A stretch of 64,000 bases of DNA, taken from NCBI RefSeq assembly GCF_026151205.1, contig NC_087081.1, forward strand, positions 15,612,837 to 15,676,836, written 5' to 3'. Origin of the DNA: Bolinopsis microptera (lineage: Eukaryota; Ctenophora; Tentaculata; Lobata; Bolinopsidae). The translations under genes were made by a program, and so were the position numbers. Below the pieces are notes generated by a model. The model made no database searches and was not told the origin of the DNA. It worked only from the letters and a program-made list of their open reading frames with translations. Each line of letters begins with the position of its first letter. Position 1 is the stretch's first letter. Below, piece after piece: positions 37,260-47,810 of the stretch.

Positions 37260-37340
37260 TGCACGCCGCCGTTTTTTTTTCAAAACGGCGGCGGCGTGGT
37301 TAAAATCGTCGTCGGCGGCGGCGTAATCGACGTAAGGTCA
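37260..37340. other. GC-rich hairpin (CGCCGCCG ... CGGCGGCG)
   Basis: CACGCCGCCGTTTT at 37261-37275 pairs with AAAACGGCGGCGGCGTG at about 37282-37298 across a T-rich loop, followed by further CGTCGTCGGCGGCGGCG. It is a sharp GC island in AT-rich DNA at the edge of the satellite, possibly an element end. Confidence 0.7.
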
Positions 37341-37439
37341 CGTGATTTCGCAGATTAAATTTTCTTCTAGAATAATACTGCATGTGGAGAGCAATTTTTA
37401 ACAGTTTTGAATTTTGACACGATCAGGTTCGTAATCATG

Positions 37440-40400
37440 ATATAGTGAGGGCTAGTTGAACGCATTTTTGCCACACTTTTGCCACACTTTTGCCACAAAT
37501 TCAAGACGTCATAACTCAAAGATCTTTTCAGATATAATTCTAAAATTTTGACAGCCATGTCCGGTTCTAAACATCGAATCTCCCTAATTTTTGGACAGTC
37601 ACCATATTTTAGGGCATTATTGATACCTACCAAGTTTCAGACAAATTGGTCGCTTACTTTCGGAGTGGCACCGATCGCAACTGGCACAAAATATATTCTT
37701 GTGTTTGACTTCATATCTCATCTCCTAGACATAGAAATTTCTTTGAACTTTGCAGGAACACCTTAAAAGGTGTGCTAAGGGTACTGACAAAATTTAAAGA
37801 AAATCGCTCTAGCCAGTTTTGAGCAATAGGCGACTCAATTTGTGGCAAAAATGAATTTTGACTCTGAACATGGCCAAAGTGGCCACATCCTTAATTTGCT
37901 GTTTTTGGCCCATATCTCCGGTTCTAAACATCGAATCTCCCTAATTTTTGGACAGTCACCATATTTTAGGACATTATTGATACCTACCGAGTTTCAGACA
38001 GATTGGTTGCTTACTTTCGGAGTGGCACCGATCGCGATAGGCACAAAATATATTCTTGTGTTTGACTTCATATCTCAGCTCCTAGACATAGAAATTTCTT
38101 TAAACTTTGCAGGAACACCTTAAAAGGTGTGCTAAGGGTACTGACAAAATGTAAAGAAAATCGCCTGATTCAGTTTTGAGCAATGAGCGACTCAATTTGT
38201 GGCAAAAATGAATTTTGACTCTGAACATGGCCAAAGTGGCCACATCCTTAATTTGCTGTTTTTGGCCCATATCTCCGGTTCTAAACATCGAATCTCCCTA
38301 ATTTTTGGACAGTCACCATATTTTAGGACATTATTGATACCTACCGAGTTTCAGACAGATTGGTCGCTTACTTTCGGAGTGGCACCGATCGCGATAGGCA
38401 CAAAATATATTCTTGTGTTTGACTTCATATCTCAGCTCCTAGACATAGAAATTTCTTTAAACTTTGCAGGAACACCTTAAAAGGTGTGCTAAGGGTACTG
38501 ACAAAATTTAAAGAAAATCGCTCGAGCCAGTTTTGAGCAATAAGCGACTCAATTTGTGGCAAAAATGAATTTTGACTCTGAACATGGCCAAAGTGGCCAC
38601 ATCCTTAATTTGCTGTTTTTGGCCCATATCTCCGGTTCTAAACATCGAATCTCCCTAATTTTTGGACAGTCACCATATTTTAGGACATTATTGATACCTA
38701 CCGAGTTTCAGACAGATTGGTCGCTTACTTTCGGAGTGGCACCGATCGCGATAGGCACAAAATATATTCTTGTGTTTGACTTCATATCTCAGCTCCTAGA
38801 CATAGAAATTTCTTTAAACTTTGCAGGAACACCTTAAAAGGTGTGCTAAGGGTACTGACAAAATGTAAAGAAAATCGCTCGAGCCAGTTTTGAGCAATAA
38901 GCGACTCAATTTGTGGCAAAAATGAATTTTGACTCTGAACATGGCCAAAGTGGCCCCATCCTTAATTTGCTGTTTTTCGGCCCATATCTCCAGTTCTAAA
39001 CATCGAATCTCCCTAATTTTTGGACAGTCACCATATTTTAGGGCATTATTGATACTTACCAAGTTTCAGACAAATTGGTCACTTACTTTCGGAGTGGCAC
39101 CGATCGCGAATGGCACAAAATATATTCTTGTGTTTGACTTCATATCTCAGCTCCTAGACATAGAAATTTCTTTAAACTTTGCAGGAACACCTTAAAAGGT
39201 GTGCTTAGGGTACTGACAAAATGTAAAGAAAATCGCCCGATTCAGTTTTGAGCAATGAGCAACTCAATTTGTGGCAAAAATGAATTTTGACTCTGAACAT
39301 GGCCAAAGTGGCCACATCCTTAATTTGCTGTTTTTCGGCCCATATCTCCAGTTCTAAACATCGAATCTCCCTAATTTTTGGACAGTCACCATATTTTAGG
39401 GCATTATTGATACTTACCAAATTTCAGACAAATTGGTCGCTTACTTTCGGAGTGGCACCGATCGCGAATGGCACAAAATATATTGTTGTGTTTGACTTCA
39501 TATCTCAGCTCCTAGACAAAGAAATTTCTTTAAACTTTGCAGGAACATTTTAAAAGGTGTGCTAAGGGTACTGACAAAATTTAAAGAAAATCGCTCGAGC
39601 CAGTTTTGAGCAATAAGCGACTCAATTTGTGGCAAAAATGAATTTTAACTCTGAACATGGCCAAAGTGGCCCCATCCTTAATTTGCTGTTTTTCGGCCCA
39701 TATGTCCAGTTCTAAACATCCAATCTCCCTAATTTTTGGTAAGTCACCATATTTTAGAGCATTATTGATACTTACCAAGTTTCAGACAAATTGGTCGCTT
39801 ACTTTCGGAGTGGCACCGATCGCGATTGGCACAAAATATATTCTTGTGTTTGACTTCATATCTCAGCTCCTAGACGAAGAAATTACTTTAAACTTTGCAG
39901 GAACACCTCAAAAGGTGTGCTAAGGGTACTGACAAAATGTAAAGAAAATCGCTCGAGCCAGTTTTGAGCAATAAGCGACTCAATTTGTGGCAAAAATGAA
40001 TTTTGACTCTGAACATGGCCAAAGTGGCCCCATCCTTAATTTGCTGTTTTTCGGCCCATATCTCCGGTTCTAAACATCGAATCTCCCTAATTTTTGGACA
40101 GTCACCATATTTTAGGGCATTATTGATACTTACCAAGTTTCAGACAAATTGGTCGCTTACTTTCGGAGTGGCACCGATCGCGATTGGCACAAAATATATT
40201 CTTGTGTTTGACTTCATATCTCAGCTCCTAGACGAAGAAATTTCTTTAAACTTTGCAGGAACACCTTAAAAGGTGTGCTAAGGGTACTGACAGAATGTAA
40301 AGAAAATTGCTCGAGCCAGTTTTGAGCAATAAGCGGCTCAATTTGTGACAAAAATGAATTTTGACTCTGAACATGGCCAAAGTGGCCACATCCTTAATTT

Positions 40401-42140
40401 GCTGTTTTTCGGCCCATATCTCCGGTTCTAAACATCGAATCTCCCTAATTTTTCAACAGTCACCATATTTTAGGGCATTATTGATACTTACCAAATTTCA
40501 GACAAATTGGTCGCTTACTTTCGGAGTGGCACCGATCGCGATTGGCACAAAATATATTCTTGTGTTTGACTTCATATCTCAGCTCCTAGACATAGAAATT
40601 TCTTTAAACTTTGCAGGAACACCTTAAAAGGTGTGCTTAGGGTACTGACAAAATGTAAAGAAAATCGCCTGATTCAGTTTTGAGCAATGAGCGACTCAAT
40701 TTGTGGCAAAAATGAATTTTGACTCTGAACATGGCCAAAGTGGCCACATCCTTAATTTGCTGTTTTTCGGCCCATATGTCCAGTTCTAAACATCCAATCT
40801 CCCTAATTTTTGGTAAGTCACCATATTTTAGAGCATTATTGATACTTACCAAGTTTCAGACAAATTGGTCGCTTACTTTCGGAGTGGCACCGATCGCGAT
40901 TGGCACAAAATATATTCTTGTGTTTGACTTCATATCTCAGCTCCTAGACAAAGAAATTTCTTTAAACTTTGCAGGAACACCTTAAAAGGTGTGTTAAGGG
41001 TACTGACAAAATGTAAAGAAAATCGCTCGAGCCAGTTTTGAGCAATAAGCGACTCAATTTGTTGCAAAAATGAATTTTGACTCTGAACATGGCCAATTAG
41101 TGGCCCCATCCTTAATTTGCTGTTTTTCGGCCCATATCTCCCGTTCTAAACATCGAATCTCCCTAATTTTTGGACAGTCACCATATTTTAGGGCATTATT
41201 GATACTTACCAAGTTTCAAACAAATTGGTCACTTACTTTCGGAGTGGCACCGATCGCGATTGGCACAAAATATATTCTTGTGTTTGACTTCATATCTCAG
41301 CTCCTAGACGTAGAAATGTCTTTAAACTTTGCAGGAACACCTTAAAAGGTGTGCTAAGGGTACTGACAAAATTTTTAAAAATCGCTCGAGCCAGTTTTGA
41401 GCAATAAGCGACTCAATTTGTGGCAAAAATAAATTTTGACTCTGAACATGGCCAAAGTGGCCCCATCCTTAATTTGCTGTTTTTCGGCCCATATCTCCGG
41501 TTCTAAATATCGAATCTCCCTAATTTTTGGACAGTCACCATATTTTAGGGCATTATTGATACTTACCAAGTTTCAGACAAATTGGTTGCTTACTTTCGGA
41601 GTGGCACCGATCGCGATTGGCACAAAATATATTCTTGTGTTTGACTTCATATCTCAGCTCCTAGACATAGAAATTTCTTTAAACTTTGCAGGAACACCTT
41701 AAAAGGTGTGCTAAGGGTACTGACAAAATTTAAAGAAAATCGCTTGAGCTAGTTTTGAGCAATAAGCGACTCAATTTGTGGCAAAAATGAATTTTGACTC
41801 TGAACATGGCAAAGTGGCCCCATCCTTAATTTGCTGTTTTTGGCCCATATCACCGGTTCTAAACATCGAATCTCCCTAATTTTTGGACAGTCACCATATT
41901 TTAGGGCATTATTGATACTTACCAAGTTTCAGACAAATTGGTCGCTTACTTTCGGAGTGGCACCGATCGCGAATGGCACAAAATATATTCTTGTGTTTGA
42001 CTTCATATGTCAGCTCCTAGACATTGAAATTTCTTTAAACTTTGCAAGAACGCCTTAAAAGGTGTGCTTAGGGTACTGACAAAATTTAAAGAAAATCGCT
42101 CGTGCCAGTTTTAAGCAATAAGCGACTCAATTTGTGGCAA
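37440..42140 (+). repeat. Satellite array, ~357-bp unit, about 13 copies
   Basis: The word ATATTCTTGTGTTTGACTTC (one TTGTTG variant) recurs at about 37690, 38049, 38406, 38763, 39120, 39479, 39837, 40197, 40555, 40913, 41273, 41631 and 41992, a period of 357-360 bp. The first copy is divergent on its left and the last truncated. Copies 2-4 are almost identical. Each copy has an 88-93-codon plus frame (ending NFAGTP and stop at AACACCTTAA) and a minus frame (VSINNALKYGDCPKIREI). No domain is recognisable, and no start context or splice signals make them convincing genes. The two halves of the unit resemble each other (see findings). Confidence 0.95.
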
Positions 42141-42885
42141 ATTCTGATTTTATGTTTTTATTTGTGCTTTTGAGGCCCTATAAGTCTTTTTGCTGCAACA
42201 TGGAACTTTTTGAGACTCTCAACATATTTGCTGAGGTAATTAGACTACTCCTTGAACTCCTAGTAGTCGGTATGAACGGTATGGTTTGAGTCGCGAGAAG
42301 TTAAAGTTGGTGTAAATCTGCGCCGAGGGAGTGAAGCAGATTTGTGGCAGATTTGCGCTCAACTATATAATAGTTCTTTATAATATCAAGCTGACAGCCA
42401 ACCGACTATAACCAAGTTATTGTTAGCAAAACCACTGCGCGCGTGCCGAGTTATTCATATTGTTACTCGATTAGAGCTCGCGTTTGCGTTGCTCCATGTC
42501 TCGTGACGTAGTTATAGCATGACGTAGCTAGTATATTCCTTAAACATGTGCATAGATCATCATCAACGGGAAAATATCGACGTTAGCGATGCCTGCTACA
42601 GTATCTACTCGTGTACAAATTATATAGAAAATAATATGGTCTGAAATATTCATGGATTTCGTTCAACAAATTCTTGCCAAAATTACGAACCACTATAAGT
42701 CGAGTGCCGCCAGAGTGCCGCTATAGACATAAATAAACAGGTTCACGCCGTGTTCACCGTTTGAAAATCACGTGATCGAGACAGGTTTTCGCCGATATCT
42801 CGCCATGAGGGGAGCATTTGTGTAGTACAGTACACAGTACAGTACTTCGATAATCCCCCTCCCCACTGGCAGGGAGCAATATATA
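42141..42885. other. Non-coding; fragment of shared module
   Basis: No gene seen. Near 42770-42815 the words CACGTGATCGAGACAGG and CCGATATCTCGCC, GGGGAGCATTT match the module at 28945-28990 and 14811. TACAGTACACAGTACAGTAC lies at 42826-42845. Confidence 0.5.
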
Positions 42886-43230
42886 ACGCATATAAGGCAA
42901 AAGCATTACCCTTTATTTACTAGCCTTATCAAAGATTATTAATTGCAACTCTTTAATCATTCACCCTATCAGGCCTATCAGCATTCCAATCGTGATTTAC
43001 AATCGTGATCTGGTGACATGTCACACGAACGTGCAATGTTCAGTTGTTTTAGAATCTGGATTGATATATGACGTAGCCCGTAGGTATTAACATGACGTGA
43101 GGTGTGTCATGTGAATGCTACGTTGTAAATTGCAATTTGCAATCATATCACAGAATTTGGCATATAACTATAAGTCGAGCTCCATATAAGGGAAATAGCA
43201 TCAATGATGGTTCACACTTCCCAATCTTTC
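42886..43230 (+). repeat. Composite dispersed repeat, copy 5 (distal half)
   Basis: Begins AAAGCATTACCCTTTATTTA at about 42899, passes CCAATCGTGATTTACAATCG and CAGTTGTTTTAGAATCTGGA (43040), to GACGTGAGGTGTGTCATGTG (43094) and GGGAAATAGCATCAATGATG (43190). It lies back-to-back with copy 6. Confidence 0.8.
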
Positions 43231-44490
43231 AATAACGACAGCTACGAGGAGTTTCGAGATCATGGGATGTTTTCAACAGAAGCTATAAGCTATTTGCATC
43301 TTTGTATGCAGTTCGTCGAACTTGGCTGCGGTTAGCATTTACATCTCAAGTTCCTGCCTCTTTGTCATCTAGCGTCAGATAGCGACATTGAAAGGGTACC
43401 CGACAGTAGCTGATCTCTACAAACGGGTTATTTGCAAATACCACGATCCGAACAGCCGAAGCCGCCAACCTGTTCCAGAGATCCGGAAGACTGGGAAGAA
43501 CTTACGTCATCGTCATACCAATCCAGATTCTAGAACAACTAAACATTGCACGTGAGACTTGTTATTGCGATGTGATTAGTATACCTCAAGTAATACCTCA
43601 AGTAATACCTCAAGTAAAACCTCAATTATACCTCAAGTAATACCTCAAGTAATACCTCAAGTAATACCTCAAGTAATACCTCAAGTAATACCTCAAGTAT
43701 TACCTCAAGTAATACCTCAAGTAATACCTCAAGTAATACCTCAAGTAATACCTCAAGTAATACCTCAAGTAATACCTCAAGTAATACTTCAAGTAATACC
43801 TCAAGTAATACCTCAAGTAATACCTCAAGTTATACCTACCTCAAGTAATACCTACCTAAAGTAATACCTACCTCAAGTAATACCTCAAGTAATACCTCAA
43901 GTAATACCTCAAGTAATACCTCAAGTTATACCTCAAGTAATACCTCAAGTAATACCTCAATTAATACCTCAAGTAATACCTCAAGTAATACCTCAAGTAA
44001 TACCTCAAGTAATACTTCAAGTAATACCTCAAGTAATACCTCAAGTAATACCTCAAGTAATACCTCAAGTTATACCTCAAGTAATACCTCAAGTTATACC
44101 TACCTCAAGTAATACCTACCTAAAGTAATACCTACCTCAAGTAATACCTCAAGTAATACCTCAAGTAATACCTCAAGTAATACCTCAAGTTATACCTCAA
44201 GTAATACCTCAAGTAATACCTCAATTAATACCTCAAGTAATACCTCAAGTAATACCTCAAGTAATACCTCAAGTAATACTTCAAGTAATACCTCAAGTAA
44301 TACCTCAAGTAATACTTCAAGTAATACCTCAAGTGTATTCTGCATGAATGTTATCACAAAGCCCAAAGGCTGAGCATGTGACACGTTTCCAGATCACAAT
44401 TGGAATGCTGATATAGCGATTGATTGTTGACTCATGTTACTCGTATAAATTTCTTCGAAGTAGCGCTAGTAAATAAAGGGTATAATGCTT
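43231..44490 (-). repeat. Composite dispersed repeat, copy 6, inverted, with 12-mer expansion
   Basis: In minus orientation: AAAGCATTATACCCTTTATT at about 44493-44474, AGCATTCCAATTGTGATCTG near 44390-44410, CGTGTCACATGCT near 44375-44385, then the 12-mer array, then AACAAGTCTCACGTGCAATG near 43550-43565 and CAGATTCTA-flanked sequence near 43525. The array occupies the place where other copies have only one CTTGAGGTAT/ATTAAGGTAT-like word. Confidence 0.8.
43580..44335. repeat. 12-bp minisatellite TACCTCAAGTAA, ~62 copies
   Basis: Nearly perfect 12-mers with a few variants (TACTTCAAG, CAATTAATA, TTATACC). A longer variant block, TATACCTACCTCAAG then TACCTACCTAAAG, occurs at about 43830-43878 and again at 44094-44142, 264 bp (22 units) later. 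The minus frame reads EVLL repeatedly because 12 is a multiple of three; I do not credit it as a gene. Confidence 0.97.
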
Positions 44491-44634
44491 TTATGCACTG
44501 GGAGACTTTGGGACCGGAAACTGATTCGGCCCCCAAAGAGGGGTCGATCACGTCACCAATCAGTGACGTACAATTGCATTTTCAATATCCAGCTGTAAGA
44601 TTAATATATCCCTATATATCCCAATAGTCCAATT

Positions 44635-45105
44635 ATGAGCAATTCATCAGAAGTAAGTTGTGGTACATCGGATAATGCTGCTGAGGAAATGATTTCTGCC
44701 TTGACTGGTGGACCGTTAAATGAGACTTATTTTGAAGGCTTAGCTGAACAGCGCAGAGAGGCTTTGGAAATTGCCATAGAAGAAAATGAAAAACTATATC
44801 GTAAGTGGACACTATTTACTGCTCATTTTTTGATATTTCGTCTTAAAACGATAGTGTTGCTGCTTGATAAAACTTTAAATTAAATTCTAATAGATCTGTG
44901 TGGCAGTTATATCATGAGTTTACTATAAGAAGATAAGAGTATAAGAATGATTTCATAAGCACCTTCTATTTTAGTCGTATGATTGTTAATAATATTAATG
45001 ATTGTTCTTTCAGAAAAGATAGAAGAGCTGAATATATTACTGACAGCAGCTACCAAACGTGCTGAAGAGGCCGAACGCCAAGTTCAACTCATTGTTGAAA
45101 AGTGA
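44635..45105 (+). CDS. GMNN: Geminin-like coiled-coil protein (short)
   Basis: Two exons, 44635-44800 and 45014-45105, joined at phase 1 across a 213-bp GT-AG intron (donor ATC/GTAAGTG, acceptor TTCTTTCAG), giving 85 residues. The middle matches the geminin coiled coil: YFEGLAEQRREALEIAIEEN then EKLYQKIEELN, the region that in geminin dimerises and binds Cdt1 to block re-licensing of replication origins. The family also includes GEMC1 and multicilin. Geminins are usually near 200 residues with an N-terminal destruction box; here only about 30 residues precede the coil, with no RxxL box seen, and the coil ends early. Upstream exons may have been missed: an in-frame stop at 44602 and a CAATAG acceptor-like site at 44622-44627 allow one. 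A composite repeat ends about 145 bp upstream. The intron argues against a retrocopy. Confidence 0.8.
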
Positions 45106-45180
45106 AAATATTGAAATTAGTGACAATTTTTATAAAAATTAGTTCATTATACGTGTAATGTAATTTGACCATAACCCATT

Positions 45181-45564
45181 TCATTCTCGGTATCAATTTG
45201 CATTTGCGGACGGTTCCTCGAATTAATATCATGTCCTTTTATTTGGAAAAGAGAGACAGTGGCAGTGGTTCACTCTACCCATGATTATGGGTTTTGGTCA
45301 AATATCATCTCTTTTTGATTATAATGTCAGAATAATTTACACAGTCGAAACTTCATTAATAAGGAGGTAATTTCATTCTCGGTATCAATTTGCATTTGCG
45401 GACGGTTCCTCGAATTAATATCATGTCCTTTTATTTGGAAAAGAGAGACAGTGGCAGTGGTTCACTCTACCCATGATTATGGGTTTTGGTCAAATATCAT
45501 CTCTTTTTGATTATAATGTCAGAATAATTTACACAGTCGAAACTTCATTAATAAGGAGGTAATT
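45181..45564 (+). repeat. Perfect 192-bp tandem duplication
   Basis: 45181-45372 and 45373-45564 are identical by eye over all 192 bp, starting TCATTCTCGGTATCAATTTG. It begins 75 bp after the geminin-like stop codon, likely in its 3' UTR or just past it. Identity suggests a very recent duplication or an assembly artefact. Confidence 0.95.
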
Positions 45565-46449
45565 TCAACGTTTTCGAAATTTTACCTTTGAAAACGTTTC
45601 CTTGTGTTAAGGTAGGCATATCTGTCGATAACAGACTGAATATGGCACTTTTTACTCATTCAAGTTGGCATTAAATTCCTATATAATGCCATTTAAATAT
45701 CGTGGGAAAGCAGAATATATTCGAAACCACGAATGAGCAAAATTCTCACCTTTCGCACGTGCAAACTTTGAGCGGACGTTGCGTGCGCATAAAATATTGA
45801 ATCACCATAAATTTTTGCATAGTGTTATTTTATATATAGTTTAATAAGCATGCAAAGAGATTTCAACAAGAACTTGGATCACAACGGGACTCCAAAGTTG
45901 ATAAAAATTGTGAAAATAACAATTTTAAGTGATTTTAGCAATTTTAAATCAATTTGGGCGTGTCCCCACGTGTGCAACTTTTCTATTTTCAACTTTAAAA
46001 CTAGCCTATAACACAATTTAGACCTTTAGAAAGCAGAACTGAGCTCCACAACCCAAGGCATGGCCCAACACCAAAGAATACTAATTCACAACTTTTGTGT
46101 TTTTATAAAATTATTCTCCAAAAAAGCACTAACTTCAATAGCGAACATCTTTATGAAGGAGTAAGGTAGGAAAACTTTCCGGTAGATTTTCACAATGCTT
46201 GAACAATTATCTAAGGTATAAATGTCCTCAGATTTTGAATAAAATTGCTTCTTAATGGTGTAAAATCGATTTGAAAAGTTGTTATTTTGTCAAAAATCAA
46301 GTTTTCAAAACACCTAATTTGATGACGTCATCAAGTGTTGATGATGACGTTAAATTATTTTTTAATATAGTGTAAACAGAAGTGTAAACAATTATCTTTA
46401 AAACCTGTGGTTCGGGATTACTGTATCTTTTATACTTTTGAATTTACGG
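45565..46449. other. AT-rich non-coding stretch
   Basis: No gene recognised. TTTTCGAAATTTTACC and TTTGAAAACGTTTCC-type inverted words occur near 45570-45600, and TGATGACGTCATCAAGTG lies at 46322-46339. Confidence 0.45.
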
Positions 46450-46454
46450 ACACC

Positions 46455-46740
46455 TGCAGATCTCTGACTCATTTTTTCCTCTTCACCCTTTTGAAAAAAG
46501 GCAATAGTGAAAGGTTACGAATGGACGTTTTTGCAGAAAAACGTGGATTTTGGAGATAGCGGTAGGTGGGTCAAATATATGTCGTGTTCCTTACTTGCTT
46601 CCGTTCGTTACCATGTCAACTTGCCGCGCGCACGCGCACGGGGATTGCTTGCGGAGATGTGGTGTATAGCTAGTCTGTGGTCAATGAATGCGCGGCACGA
46701 TCGTATTTTAATGTATACTAGTAATGTATAGTATTTTGTA
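46455..46740 (+). repeat. Dispersed repeat, copy A (second copy at 59830-60100)
   Basis: CACCCTTTTGAAAAAAGGCA through AATAGTGAAAGGTTACGAAT, TTTTTGCAGAAAAACGTGGA, a GCGCGC-rich block and GGAGATGTG(G/A)TGTATAG recur at 59837-60090 with substitutions and small indels over about 250 bp. The second copy ends just before the N gap. No coding potential is evident. Confidence 0.85.
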
Positions 46741-46894
46741 ATAAGCCCAACTTGAATGTGGCAAGCGTAGTCTACTGATGTTTCAATATTATTATTATAA
46801 GGTGAGCTGATTAGAGCTTATATTAATAGTTATAGTGAAATGGAAATCTAGCGTCCGCCAAAACGAAACAACGGGCGCAATTCAGCGGGAAAAC

Positions 46895-47030
46895 AATAAC
46901 AAGACACGGTGATTTTTATTGTTTTCCCGCTGTTGGTCTTACTCTTTCATGTACCTTTGTACTGCTGTCCGCTGATCAGCTCGCCGTTTTTTTGTGGTAA
47001 GCTGACGGCTGTTCAAGAAATTCTAGTAGA
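46895..47030 (+). repeat. Direct repeat flanking the RT gene (pair at 51560-51690)
   Basis: ACAAGACACGGTGATTTTTA, TTGTTTTCCCGCTG, GTCTTTCATGT, TGTCCGCTGATCAGCTCGCC and TTTTGTGGTAAGCT recur in the same orientation at about 51565-51690. The pair brackets the minus-strand RT ORF and could be its terminal repeats (Penelope-like elements have pseudo-LTRs), or independent copies of another repeat. Confidence 0.75.
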
Positions 47031-47057
47031 ATTGGACGGCCATTCTAGAATTGGAAG

Positions 47058-47107
47058 ATCACAATGTTGGCAAGCACGACTGCAGTCGTGCTTGCCAACA
47101 TTGTGAT
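47058..47107. other. Perfect 50-bp palindrome
   Basis: Two 25-bp arms with no spacer, centred on CTGCAG; the left arm begins ATCACAATGTTGGCAAGC and the right is its exact complement. It lies just inside the flanking direct repeat, between it and the RT ORF. It could form a cruciform in DNA or a long hairpin in RNA. Confidence 0.97.
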
Positions 47108-47810
47108 GGTGACGGTGTTTGCATATTTAGATAGTTCTTGTTGATCGTTTTTCTGTTGCCATAGCACAGTTATCAAACTCCAATTCGGCATTCTGGCTAT
47201 AATTATTCTGGCTATTATATGTTCTGAGTGGACTGAAGATCCTAAAAGTACTTCTGAAGCTGTGTGCTACTTTATGTGTGTGTATTGTACGATATACAGA
47301 AAAACTGGCTCCGATACGATACAATAGTGTTTTTAATTACTTATTCTTTTACTCAACACTGTATAATATTAATATAAACAAATAATTCTTCAAGTAACAT
47401 ATCTGCCCTTGAAACCACTTATTTAATCGAAATGAAATTATTGGAAAACCCGTAATAACATTATTGCAACTCTATTTATTAACAAGTGAAAGGCTTAACT
47501 GAGGTCCACAAACTTTAGATTGTGCATTGGCGACTTATACAAGTATTACTGGCCAAACTATCATCTTTCCCTCACTTTTCTCCTAAAATATATTAATAAT
47601 TTAATTACCAAAAATCATACGTTCATAAAGTTATACGTTCATAAAGCTACGATAAACAAAAATAATAATAATTACAAAAGAACAACTTCAAACACGACAG
47701 CAGGGGATTCCAACAAAACACAGCACACAAAACTAGTGTAAACTAACAACCACAGTCACCTTCCCAGTTCCAGTACTACACCGCTACACGTCATGCATCA
47801 CAATGTAGAA
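47108..47810. other. Sequence 3' of the RT ORF
   Basis: On the element's coding (minus) strand this is the region after the RT stop codon. No GIY-YIG nuclease or second ORF was seen in it. Short frames at 47127-47324 (minus) and 47520-47741 (plus) have no recognised domain. Confidence 0.45.

Noticed and set aside
43580-44335. CRISPR-like regular array
   Set aside because: Units are 12 bp, contiguous and without unique spacers, in a eukaryotic genome.
44190-44384. EVLLEVLL protein frame, coiled-coil-like
   Set aside because: By-product of the 12-mer array; no start context or flanking coding sequence.
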